A stretch of 32,457 nucleotides of DNA from Deltaproteobacteria bacterium (GTDB lineage Bacteria > Desulfobacterota > Desulfomonilia > UBA1062), in the NCBI GenBank assembly GCA_018434685.1, contig JAHDOV010000038.1, positions 1-32,457 of the forward strand. The letters run 5' to 3'. Made by a program: the position numbers and the translations under genes. The notes below the pieces were generated by a model that was not told the origin of the DNA, did not search any database, and saw only the letters and a program-made list of their open reading frames with translations. Below are positions 1-7,611 of this stretch, piece after piece (within the stretch, counting starts at the first letter, position 1; each line of letters begins with the position of its first letter).

Positions 1-162
1 CTGGATAGTTACAAGATGAAGTATAGGCACGATTCACACATGAAATGCGCCCCCGCGAAGGTGGGGGTCCAGAGCTTACCGATAATACTGGATTTCCCCC
101 TTCGGGGGAATGACGGGAAGAGAAGGCCAGTGCTCCCGATGAATATTCTGGATTCGTTTTTT
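1..162. other. Gene-free left edge with GC-rich hairpin repeats
   Basis: I see no credible gene here. The stretch carries short G/C-rich inverted repeats: CCCCC...GGGGG around 51-67, and TTTCCCCCTTCGGGGGAA around 93-111 followed by TGACGGG. These resemble the dispersed ATTCCC...GGGAATGACGG intergenic repeats of many proteobacterial genomes, and a related hairpin occurs at 31470-31489. The open frame that crosses this region runs through palindromic DNA and is unlikely to be translated. Confidence 0.4.
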
Positions 163-348
163 ACCGCAGAGACGCAGAGGTCGCTGAGGGGAAATTCTAT
201 TAAAACCAATCGGGAGACGACGATTGGTTTTAAATCCACTTTTCAGGATTTTGTTCAACGTTGTCTTTACCGAGCAGACTGTTTTATTTGCCGGTATCTC
301 CCGGCAAATAAGAGATTTTTTTCTCTGCGACCTCTGCGTCTCTGCGGT
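163..348. repeat. 186-bp MITE-like element with 26-bp terminal inverted repeats
   Basis: The left end (163-188, beginning ACCGCAGAGACGCAGAGG) is the reverse complement of the right end (323-348) over 26 bp with one mismatch. Inside are two further perfect hairpins: a 13-bp stem at 200-212/221-233 with an 8-nt loop, and an 11-bp stem at 284-294/301-311 with a 6-nt loop (core TTTGCCGG/CCGGCAAA). It has no coding capacity. This nested architecture fits a non-autonomous miniature inverted-repeat element. It ends about 48 bp before the recB start, so it may supply a terminator or affect recB transcription. No target-site duplication was established. Confidence 0.65.
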
Positions 349-395
349 GATAATTCGCTCTTCGGTTCTCCCCATGGGGCTGAGCAGGAATGCAT

Positions 396-3300
396 ATGAA
401 AGAACTGGATCTGGGAGGCATACTCCTTGACGGGGCTCATCTGATCGAGGCCAGTGCCGGCACCGGCAAGACCTACGCCATTGGTTCGCTCTTCCTGCGG
501 CTTCTGCTCGAAAAAGAGTTCACCGTCGATCAGATCCTGGTGGTTACCTATACGGTCGCGGCAACCCAGGAGCTTACCAGCAGGATACGCGGGAATATCC
601 GCAAGGCATTGTATGCCTTTCAGTCAGGCTGCAGCGACGACGCATTCATTTCAGGACTCTTGAAGGCCTATCCGGAGCATGACCGGGCTGTACTCATTCT
701 CGATCATGCCCTGAAGCTCTTTGACGAGGCAGCCATATTCACCATCCACGGTTTCTGCCAGCGGGTCCTCACGGAGATGGCCTTTGAGAGCGGAAACCTC
801 TTCGATGCCGAGCTGATAACAGACCAGAGAGATATCCTCCTTGAGGTCGTCGATGATTTCTATCGAAGACACTTTTATGAAGGCCTCCCCCCGGAACTCG
901 TTCAGTATGCCCTCAATAAAGGCTATACACCGGATTTCTTCCTGAGGCTCCTGGCCAGGACGAGCCTCGATGCCGAGATCATTCCAAAGAGGCCAAGGAC
1001 TGATGTCGGTCCGTATATTGAGGCGTACAGAACTGCCTTTGAAGAGGTGAGGGACGCCTGGTCTGAATCGAGAGAAGCGATAGAAACGGCACTTCTCGTT
1101 CCCCGCGGGAGACTCAGGAGGAACATCTACAAAGAGGAAAAAATTCCCGTGTGGTGCGAAGAAATGAGCAATTTCATTGATTCAGGCGGGAATGGTCTTC
1201 TTCTGTTCGAGCAGTTCGAAAAATTCACAGTATCCGGGATCTCGAAAGCTGTGACCAAGGGGAATACCCCGCCGGAGCATCCGTTCTTTGCCCTGTGTGA
1301 GGTTCTCAGAACCAGGGTGGACGCACTTGTTGCATGCATGGATGAATACCTGGTCTGGGTTAAATGTGAACTGTTCGACTATGTCCGGGTTCACCTGGCA
1401 GAGAAGAAAGAGAAGATGGGCGTCATTTTCTTTAACGACCTGCTGCTCAAGGTTCGTGAGGCGCTTGCCTCAGGTCCTGGTCCGTCTCTGACCCGGGCAT
1501 TGAGAGACAAGTATCGCTGCGCGCTCATCGATGAGTTCCAGGACACCGACCCGATCCAGTATGAGATATTCAAAACCGTTTTTGAAGGCCTGCCCATGTT
1601 CCTGATCGGGGACCCGAAGCAGGCCGTCTACAGCTTCAGGGGCGCGGATATCTTCACCTATCTCAATGCGGCACAACACATATCCGAGGAGAACAGGCAT
1701 ACCCTGAAGAAGAACTGGCGCAGTGAAGAGGCGCTGGTAGTTGCCGTGAACAGCATCTTTTCGCGTTCGGGCAATGACAACCCCTTTGTGTTCAATCAGA
1801 TAGGGTTCGAGCCTGTGGCTGCGGCGGATAAAGAGGGCAGGGTGGGGCTTAGGGATAGCCAGGGTGCGCCGTTGACCCTGTGGTTTGTCAGCCCGAGAGA
1901 CAAGAAACCCCTGAACAAGAACACAGCAGAGCATGATATTGTCCGGGCAGTGGCAGTGGAGATATCCCGGCTCCTTGAAAAGGAATCTGCTCAGAGGGTT
2001 CTCATCGATGATGGGCCTGTCGAACCCGACGACATAGCTGTCCTGGTACGGGAAAACCGTCAGGCACTTCTGGTAAGGGATGAACTGGCGGGATACGGCA
2101 TCCCGTGCGTGGTTTTCAGCGACGAGAATGTCTTTATCAGCTGGGAGGCCTTTGAGATGGCGGTGCTCTTAAAGGGAATTTCCCAGCCGCATTCAGAAGG
2201 ACTGGTCAGGGCCGCGCTCGCGACCTCGATCTTTGCATTGAACTCGCGTGATATCGATGCATTGACCAAAGACGAGGCTGCCTGGGAAGAATATCTGATG
2301 CGCTTCAGGCACCTGCATGAGCTGTGGGAGAGATGGGGATTCATGAGGATGTTCAGGGAGCTGATCGCTGATGAGCAGGTTCGGCAAAAGGTGCTCGCCG
2401 TGCGAAGGGGCGAACGCATGCTCACCAATTACCTCCATCTCGCAGAGCTCTTGAACCAGGCATGCGTGGATAAAAGGCTCGGCATGAGAGACCTTCTGAA
2501 ATGGCTTGCCCTGCAGCGCGACACGGCGCAGGGCAGTGCGGACGAATATCAGCTCAGGCTCGAGAGTGATGAGAATGCCGTGAAGATCCAGACCGTGCAC
2601 AAGAGCAAGGGCCTGGAATACCCCATCGTGTTCTGTCCGTTCTCCTGGGGCGGCTCGGAACTGAGGGACAAGGACCATGTCCTGTTCCACGACCGATACC
2701 GCACCTGGAAAGCGACCTTTGATCTCGGCTCCGACAGGATCGATGACAACAGGAAGCAGGCGGAAAAAGAGGCGCTGGCGGAAAACATGCGGCTTCTCTA
2801 TGTCGCGCTCACCCGCGCAAAGAACCGCTGCTATGTCGTCTGGGGCGCGATCAGTAAAGCCGACTCATCCGCTCTCGCATACCTGCTTCACCATGCAGCA
2901 CTTCCCTTGGAGAGCGACGGGATCGAGCCCCTGAAGAAGATGAATATGGATGCAGATACCATGAAGCAGGATTTATGCGGTCTGGAGTCGTGTTTGCCAT
3001 CACCCATTGTGACCCGGGATATTCCCCAGTGCATCCCGACGCCATATGCACCACCCGAGACAGGTGATAACACCCCTGCCCACAGGCAGTTTGGGGGTAC
3101 AATAGACAGGGCCTGGAAGGTCACGAGCTTTTCTGCCCTGACCTCTGACATCGCTCACGTGGTCGAGGCGCCGGACTATGATGCCCTCTATCTGAGGCCA
3201 ACTCAGGTAATCGAGGCGGGCGAAAGCTGGAAAAAGGATATCTTCAACTTTCCACGCGGTGCGAGGCCGGGCATCATGATGCATGAACTGTTCGAAAAGC

Positions 3301-3980
3301 TGGACTATCTCTGTGATGATGCATCGATCTTGGCGCTCGTATCAGATACCCTTGATAAATTCGGGTATGACCTCTCCTGGCAGGAAGTGATTGCAGCTAT
3401 GGTGAAAAAGGTCCTCTGCGTTCAGATCGATGATTTCTGCCTTGCCCGGGTCAGAAAAGAACAGAGGCTCAACGAACTCGAGTTCTACTTCCCCCTGAAC
3501 AGGGTGAGCAGAAACGATCTTGCCAGGTGTTTTGCCTCCCTTTGCGCCGATGAGATCCCCGAGGATTTTCCGAACATGATCGGGGAGCTGCATTTCGATC
3601 CGGTCCACGGCTTCATGAGGGGGTTCATTGACCTGGTCTTCTGCGTAGACGGCCGCTACTATCTTGTTGACTGGAAGTCAAACTATCTCGGGAGCGAGGC
3701 AGGGGATTACAACGCCGCAGCGCTTGAGGCTGCGATGAAGAACAACTACTATGTTCTGCAGTATCATCTCTATACAGTTGCGGTTCATCACTACCTGAAG
3801 AGGCGTCTGCGCGGGTATTCCTATGACGAGCACTTTGGAGGGATAATCTACGTCTTCCTGCGGGGCGTTGATCCCGGGCTCGGGGCAGAATACGGGATAT
3901 ACCGTGCGCGGCCTTCTATAGAATCCATCGAACAGTTGAGCAGTGTCCTTGTCGCCGGGGATTGTGAGGATAGGGCATGA
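396..3980 (+). CDS. recB: RecB, helicase-nuclease subunit of exodeoxyribonuclease V
   Basis: RecB is the 3'-5' helicase and sole nuclease of the RecBCD complex, which processes double-strand breaks and degrades foreign linear DNA. Visible UvrD-type motifs are Walker A EASAGTGKT (residues 18-26), Walker B LIDEFQDTDP (near 377), LIGDPKQAVYSFRG, HKSKGLEYP (near 735) and LYVALTRAK (near 802). The C-terminal nuclease domain has GFMRGFIDLVF and the catalytic VDWKSN motif (Asp near 1092, Lys near 1094), matching E. coli LDYKSN, then an FGGIIYVFLRGVD stretch. Length (1,194 aa) is close to E. coli RecB (1,180). ATG 396 is preferred over ATG 390, because AGGA (386-389) touches the latter but lies 6 nt from the former. 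The stop overlaps the recD start (ATGA). Confidence 0.97.
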   Translation: MKELDLGGILLDGAHLIEASAGTGKTYAIGSLFLRLLLEKEFTVDQILVVTYTVAATQELTSRIRGNIRKALYAFQSGCSDDAFISGLLKAYPEHDRAVLILDHALKLFDEAAIFTIHGFCQRVLTEMAFESGNLFDAELITDQRDILLEVVDDFYRRHFYEGLPPELVQYALNKGYTPDFFLRLLARTSLDAEIIPKRPRTDVGPYIEAYRTAFEEVRDAWSESREAIETALLVPRGRLRRNIYKEEKIPVWCEEMSNFIDSGGNGLLLFEQFEKFTVSGISKAVTKGNTPPEHPFFALCEVLRTRVDALVACMDEYLVWVKCELFDYVRVHLAEKKEKMGVIFFNDLLLKVREALASGPGPSLTRALRDKYRCALIDEFQDTDPIQYEIFKTVFEGLPMFLIGDPKQAVYSFRGADIFTYLNAAQHISEENRHTLKKNWRSEEALVVAVNSIFSRSGNDNPFVFNQIGFEPVAAADKEGRVGLRDSQGAPLTLWFVSPRDKKPLNKNTAEHDIVRAVAVEISRLLEKESAQRVLIDDGPVEPDDIAVLVRENRQALLVRDELAGYGIPCVVFSDENVFISWEAFEMAVLLKGISQPHSEGLVRAALATSIFALNSRDIDALTKDEAAWEEYLMRFRHLHELWERWGFMRMFRELIADEQVRQKVLAVRRGERMLTNYLHLAELLNQACVDKRLGMRDLLKWLALQRDTAQGSADEYQLRLESDENAVKIQTVHKSKGLEYPIVFCPFSWGGSELRDKDHVLFHDRYRTWKATFDLGSDRIDDNRKQAEKEALAENMRLLYVALTRAKNRCYVVWGAISKADSSALAYLLHHAALPLESDGIEPLKKMNMDADTMKQDLCGLESCLPSPIVTRDIPQCIPTPYAPPETGDNTPAHRQFGGTIDRAWKVTSFSALTSDIAHVVEAPDYDALYLRPTQVIEAGESWKKDIFNFPRGARPGIMMHELFEKLDYLCDDASILALVSDTLDKFGYDLSWQEVIAAMVKKVLCVQIDDFCLARVRKEQRLNELEFYFPLNRVSRNDLARCFASLCADEIPEDFPNMIGELHFDPVHGFMRGFIDLVFCVDGRYYLVDWKSNYLGSEAGDYNAAALEAAMKNNYYVLQYHLYTVAVHHYLKRRLRGYSYDEHFGGIIYVFLRGVDPGLGAEYGIYRARPSIESIEQLSSVLVAGDCEDRA

Positions 3981-5857
3981 ACACCGGGAGTACGAGCATG
4001 GACAAGGAGTATCCTGCAAAGGAATCTGTTCTGAATGATGCGTTTTCTCGCGGGGTTCACAGCGGTTTCTTCCACCAGATCGACATCCATTTTGCCTGGT
4101 TTGTCCGGCGGCTGTCTCGGGACGTACATCACCATGTTGTCCTTGCAGCGGCCCTGCTGAGCAAATACACCCGTGAAGGACACATCTGCCTCGATCTGGC
4201 GGTACTGGCAGGAGAAGAGATCGTGCTTTCCCGGGATCCCCTGTGCACTGTGCCGTGCCCTGTTCTGGAGACCTGGACCAGCGCTCTGAGGGCATGCCCT
4301 GTGGTGGGGATGCCGGGGGACTATACCCCCCTTGTCCTCGATGAGGCGGCCAGGCTCTACCTCTGGCGCTACTGGGACTATGAGCAGGCGTGTGCAGAGA
4401 AGCTGCACTTTCTGAGCAGACAAAGAAAGGTCTTCGATAAAGTGCTGTTGAGGCAGGGCCTTGACCTGGTGTTTCCGGCAGGAGACGATAGTGAGACCAT
4501 GGAACAGAAGCTGTCCGTTCTTGTGGCTCTCAACAGCGGTCTGTGCGTGATAACCGGGGGGCCGGGCACAGGAAAGACCACGCTTGTTTCCCGGGTGCTG
4601 GCACTGCTCGTGCAGCAGGATGCGAGGCTGCGCATCGCCCTGGCAGCGCCAACCGGCAAGGCTGCCCAGCGGCTGGGAGAGGCGGTTTCAAAGACCGCAA
4701 GCAGACTCGACCTGCCGGAGCCGATACGGGCTGCAGTGCCGGAGAAGGCAGCAACAATCCACCGGCTGCTCGGCATCATGCCGTCTCAGCCCTGGCCCCG
4801 GTACAACCGGGAGAATCCCCTGCCGTATGATGTCGTGGTGATCGATGAGGCCTCGATGGTGGATCTATCCCTCATGACCAGGCTCGTGCAGGCCATAAAA
4901 CCTTCTGCCAGGCTCATCCTCCTGGGAGACAAGGACCAGCTCGCGTCTGTCCAGGCAGGTCATGTGCTGGGCGATCTCTGCGATACCGGGACCCGGCACG
5001 GGTATTCAGGGCGAATCAGCACCCTTGCCAGAGAGGTCCTGGAATGCGATCTCGACTCCGGCGAGACTCAGGGCATGAAGGACTCTGTCATCGAACTGAC
5101 CAGGACCTACCGGTTCACCCCGGACAGCGGCATTCACCGGCTGAGCAGGTGTGTGAACCAAGGAGATGTAAACGGCTGCAGGGACATCCTTGAGTCAGGG
5201 GGCTGCGCGGATATCCGTGCACAGGAACTGCCCGGAGGTGCCCTGTTCGGCCAGGAGCTGGAGAGGGTGATACTGGAATCGCCCTATGCCCGGTATCTGC
5301 CCAAGACAGACCCGCAGGAGTGTCTGGGGCTCTTCAATTCGTTCAGGGTCTTGTGCGCACTCAGGGAAGGCCCGTTCGGGATTCACCGGATGAATGCGGT
5401 CATAGAGACTATTCTTGCGGCACACGGCCAGATAAACCCATCGCGGCAGAACTATCACGGCAGGCCCATCCTGATAACCGCCAACGACTATACCCTCAGA
5501 CTGTTCAACGGGGACGTGGGGATCATACTCACGGACAGCGACGATGGTAATCTGCAGGCATTTTTCCCGACACAGCAGGGGACAGTCAGGAAGGTGTCTC
5601 CCGTACGTCTGCCCCGGCACGAGACGGCATTTGCCATGACCGTGCACAAGAGCCAGGGCTCTGAATTCGACCAGGTCCTTCTGATGCTACCGGACAGGGA
5701 TGCACCCATCCTGACGCGGGAGCTGATCTACACCGGGATAACCAGGGCCAGGGAACATCTCGATATCTGGATGGCCGAAGATGTCTTTGCTGTTGCCGTT
5801 GCCAGAAGGACACAGCGCACCTCGGGTTTGCATGATTTGTTGTGGGGGCATGAGTAG
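3977..5857 (+). CDS. recD: RecD, 5'-3' helicase subunit of exodeoxyribonuclease V
   Basis: RecD is the fast 5'-3' motor subunit of RecBCD. The 626-aa product (E. coli RecD is 608) has an N-terminal RecB-interacting domain, Walker A GGPGTGKT (residues 194-201), Walker B VVIDEASMVD (Asp near 290), a LILLGDKDQLASVQAG motif III, and C-terminal SF1B motifs TVHKSQGSEF (near 555) and LIYTGITRARE. Its ATG overlaps the recB stop as ATGA, implying translational coupling and balanced subunit synthesis. A second in-frame ATG is at 3998. A hairpin terminator lies about 150 bp downstream. No recC is present in the window, and the expected RecC partner would be encoded elsewhere. Confidence 0.97.
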   Translation: MNTGSTSMDKEYPAKESVLNDAFSRGVHSGFFHQIDIHFAWFVRRLSRDVHHHVVLAAALLSKYTREGHICLDLAVLAGEEIVLSRDPLCTVPCPVLETWTSALRACPVVGMPGDYTPLVLDEAARLYLWRYWDYEQACAEKLHFLSRQRKVFDKVLLRQGLDLVFPAGDDSETMEQKLSVLVALNSGLCVITGGPGTGKTTLVSRVLALLVQQDARLRIALAAPTGKAAQRLGEAVSKTASRLDLPEPIRAAVPEKAATIHRLLGIMPSQPWPRYNRENPLPYDVVVIDEASMVDLSLMTRLVQAIKPSARLILLGDKDQLASVQAGHVLGDLCDTGTRHGYSGRISTLAREVLECDLDSGETQGMKDSVIELTRTYRFTPDSGIHRLSRCVNQGDVNGCRDILESGGCADIRAQELPGGALFGQELERVILESPYARYLPKTDPQECLGLFNSFRVLCALREGPFGIHRMNAVIETILAAHGQINPSRQNYHGRPILITANDYTLRLFNGDVGIILTDSDDGNLQAFFPTQQGTVRKVSPVRLPRHETAFAMTVHKSQGSEFDQVLLMLPDRDAPILTRELIYTGITRAREHLDIWMAEDVFAVAVARRTQRTSGLHDLLWGHE

Positions 5858-6009
5858 TATCCCGATCAGGATTTCGCAGGATTGCGACCTGGAACATTTT
5901 GAGTTAGATAAACACCCTCCTGATTAAACTTGCGTTGCTGCGCTTCGCTCAGACAAAATTGCTCGTTTCGCGGATTTTTCCTTCCCTCGATCACCGGCTT
6001 CATGGGGAC

Positions 6010-6038
6010 CCCCTTTGGTCCTTACCATAGGGGCTTTT
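6010..6038 (+). terminator. Rho-independent terminator after recBD
   Basis: CCCCTTTGGT (6010-6019) pairs with ACCATAGGGG (6024-6033), with one T:T mismatch and a CCTT loop. It is followed by CTTTTCTGTTTT. Its position downstream of recD fits the end of the recBD transcript. Confidence 0.7.
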
Positions 6039-6052
6039 CTGTTTTACAATTA

Positions 6053-6093
6053 ACGACCTCGTCGTTGACAACCGATACCATTATTGATACTAT
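6053..6093 (+). promoter_or_regulatory. Putative hicAB promoter with overlapping palindromes
   Basis: A perfect TTGACA (6065-6070) lies 17 nt before TACTAT (6088-6093, 4/6 match to consensus). The -35 overlaps the inverted repeat AACGAC-ctc-GTCGTT, and the -10 lies within GATA...TATC dyad sequence. HicB-type antitoxins commonly bind such dyads to repress their own operon, so this is a candidate operator. The predicted start site falls at or just before ATG 6100, implying a very short or absent leader. Confidence 0.45.
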
Positions 6094-6099
6094 CAAGGC

Positions 6100-6360
6100 A
6101 TGAGCCTTATAGACGAACTTGTCGAGCACATGAGGAATGCGCCGGCCAATGTTCGATACGCAGACCTGTGCAAGGTGTGTGATCACTACTTCGGCAAGGC
6201 AAGGCAGGAGTCAAGCAGTCACAGGGTTTATAAAACACCATGGCCTGGAGACCCGAGGGTGAACATCCAGGACGATAAAGGAAAGGGCAAGGCATATCAG
6301 GTAAGGCAGGTGTTGAAGGCAATCGAGAAGAAGGAGAGCAGGCATGACTCTAAAGAATGA
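6100..6360 (+). CDS. hicA: HicA-family toxin (mRNA interferase)
   Basis: The 86-aa product fits the HicA family of small RNA-binding folds that cleave mRNA and are neutralised by HicB. The central SSSHRVYKTPW segment carries the catalytic-type histidine (His41) in the equivalent of the G-S-H-H/R motif, followed by a strand (RVNIQD) and the C-terminal helix KAYQVRQVLKAIEK. The upstream extension (DELVEHMRNAPANVRYADLC) is longer than in minimal HicA proteins but appears in this subgroup. Only a weak AAGG lies immediately before the ATG, consistent with a near-leaderless transcript. It overlaps hicB by 17 bp. Confidence 0.88.
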   Translation: MSLIDELVEHMRNAPANVRYADLCKVCDHYFGKARQESSSHRVYKTPWPGDPRVNIQDDKGKGKAYQVRQVLKAIEKKESRHDSKE

Positions 6361-6673
6361 TCACTATACCTATCGTGTTACCTGGCTGGAAGAAGACGGG
6401 GAATATGTCGGCCTGTGCGCTGAGTTTCCGAGTCTGAGTTGGCTTGCACACAACCCCGAGGCTGCTTTGAAGGGCATCCGTCAGGTTGTAGCAGATGTGG
6501 TCAACGATATGAAAGAATCCGGTGAGGAACCCCCGAAGGCACTGGCTTCTCGCCGATTCAGCGGTAAATTCATGGTGCGCGTACCTCCTGAGGTTCACAA
6601 AAAGCTTGCTTTAGAAGCAGCCGAGAACGGCGTAAGCCTTAACCGTCTGGCAAGTTTGAAACTCGCCGGGTGA
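6344..6673 (+). CDS. hicB: HicB-family antitoxin
   Basis: The 109-aa partner of the upstream toxin has the usual HicB layout. The N-terminal half (YTYRVTWLEEDGEYVGLCAEFPSL, residues 5-28) is the partially degraded RNase H-like fold that binds HicA. The C-terminal segment (GKFMVRVPPEVHKKLALEA, from about residue 73) is a ribbon-helix-helix DNA-binding domain expected to repress the operon. AAGGAG (6331-6336) sits 7 nt before the ATG, inside hicA, giving the antitoxin a much stronger ribosome-binding site than the toxin. This suits an excess of antitoxin. Confidence 0.9.
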   Translation: MTLKNDHYTYRVTWLEEDGEYVGLCAEFPSLSWLAHNPEAALKGIRQVVADVVNDMKESGEEPPKALASRRFSGKFMVRVPPEVHKKLALEAAENGVSLNRLASLKLAG

Positions 6674-6843
6674 CAACAAAGGATTGAAGACAACTTTCAG
6701 GCATGATGCTCCAACATGATACTGATCCCGGGGTACGACAACGTGTTGGTCTGTCATGTTACAGTCGGTTTCTCCTGTTGTCTCATCCGATGATTCTTAT
6801 TATACTTCATGGAGAAAGATTACTCTATGATCGAGGGTGGGGT

Positions 6844-6945
6844 ATGAAAAATCTGTTTTCCGGTTTTCTGGCATTTGTGATGGTGCTCGCTGCAATCCTT
6901 GTTCTCATTCACCTGAGCTGCATGGGCTATCTCGAGAGATCATGA
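6844..6945 (+). CDS. Small single-pass membrane protein, 33 aa
   Basis: I do not recognise this gene. A GAGGG ribosome-binding site (6833-6837) lies 6-7 nt before ATG 6844. The short product starts MKNLFSG, continues with one hydrophobic helix (FLAFVMVLAAILVLIHL) and ends in a charged tail (YLERS). It lies 44 bp before the flavoprotein gene in the same orientation and may share its transcript. A longer in-frame version from 6703 is less likely, because the site at 6844 explains initiation better. Confidence 0.4.
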   Translation: MKNLFSGFLAFVMVLAAILVLIHLSCMGYLERS

Positions 6946-6989
6946 TCCGTGCCCACCAGCGCGACAAACATGTATGAGGAGTTGGTGTC

Positions 6990-7568
6990 GTGGAAAAAGA
7001 AAAAAAGGTTCTCGTTGTGTTGGGCAGTCCGAGAAGGCACGGAAACTCTGCGGTCCTTGCGGAAATGATAGCCAAGGGTGCCGAGTCGGCAGGGGCACAG
7101 GTGGAGACGGTTTTCCTCCATGATTTGGAGATTGCCCCGTGCAGATCCTGCTATGCGTGCCAGAAACCCAAGAGCAGGGGGTGCGCCATCGACGACGACA
7201 TGCAGGACATCTACCGCTCGATGCTCGATGCCGAGGCCTGGGTTATCGCGAGCCCGGTTTTCTGGTTCACCATGTCTGCCCAGACCAAACTCTGGATGGA
7301 TAGGTGCTTTGCCTTGTCTGCCTATGCAGAGAATCCCTTCTCGGGGAAGAGAGTCGCCGTCGCCATGAGCTATGGGGGAGAAGACCCCTTCGACTCGGGG
7401 TGTGTCAACGCGCTGAGAACCTTCCAGGACGCCTACGGCTACGTGGGTGCAAAGATTGTCGGTTTTGTCTACGGCAGCGCCATGGATGCGGGTGCGATCA
7501 GGGAAAACAAGGCATTGATGAAGACGGCAGAGGATCTGGGCCGCCAGCTAGTGAACGAGCGGGACTAA
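6990..7568 (+). CDS. Iron-sulfur flavoprotein-like NAD(P)H-dependent FMN reductase
   Basis: This 192-aa cytoplasmic protein has a flavodoxin-like fold. The FMN phosphate-binding loop GSPRRHGNS is at residues 12-20, and the ASPVFWFTMSAQTKLWMDR region is typical of the NADPH-dependent FMN reductase family. Cys51, Cys54, Cys57 and Cys65 form C-x2-C-x2-C-x7-C, matching the compact cluster motif of iron-sulfur flavoproteins (C-x2-C-x2-C-x4-7-C). It may therefore carry both FMN and a 4Fe-4S cluster and act in electron transfer. The start is GTG, with GAGGAG (6976-6981) 8 nt upstream. Its 3' end converges on the RCC1 gene, 43 bp away. The physiological substrate is unknown. Confidence 0.85.
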   Translation: MEKEKKVLVVLGSPRRHGNSAVLAEMIAKGAESAGAQVETVFLHDLEIAPCRSCYACQKPKSRGCAIDDDMQDIYRSMLDAEAWVIASPVFWFTMSAQTKLWMDRCFALSAYAENPFSGKRVAVAMSYGGEDPFDSGCVNALRTFQDAYGYVGAKIVGFVYGSAMDAGAIRENKALMKTAEDLGRQLVNERD

Positions 7569-7611
7569 AGGCCCTGCCCAGGGCGGGTTGAGGGGTCTTT
7601 GAATGTTCCCC

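Noticed and set aside
16-399. Open frames on both strands across the left edge
   Set aside because: They run through inverted repeats and palindromes, lack ribosome-binding sites and encode low-complexity sequence mirrored by the repeat.
1470-1934. Minus-strand open frame inside recB
   Set aside because: Shadow of recB helicase motifs; no start signal and no recognisable domain.
7569-7611. Bidirectional terminator between the flavoprotein and RCC1 genes
   Set aside because: GCCCT/AGGGC can pair but the stem is only 5 bp and no T-run follows on either strand.
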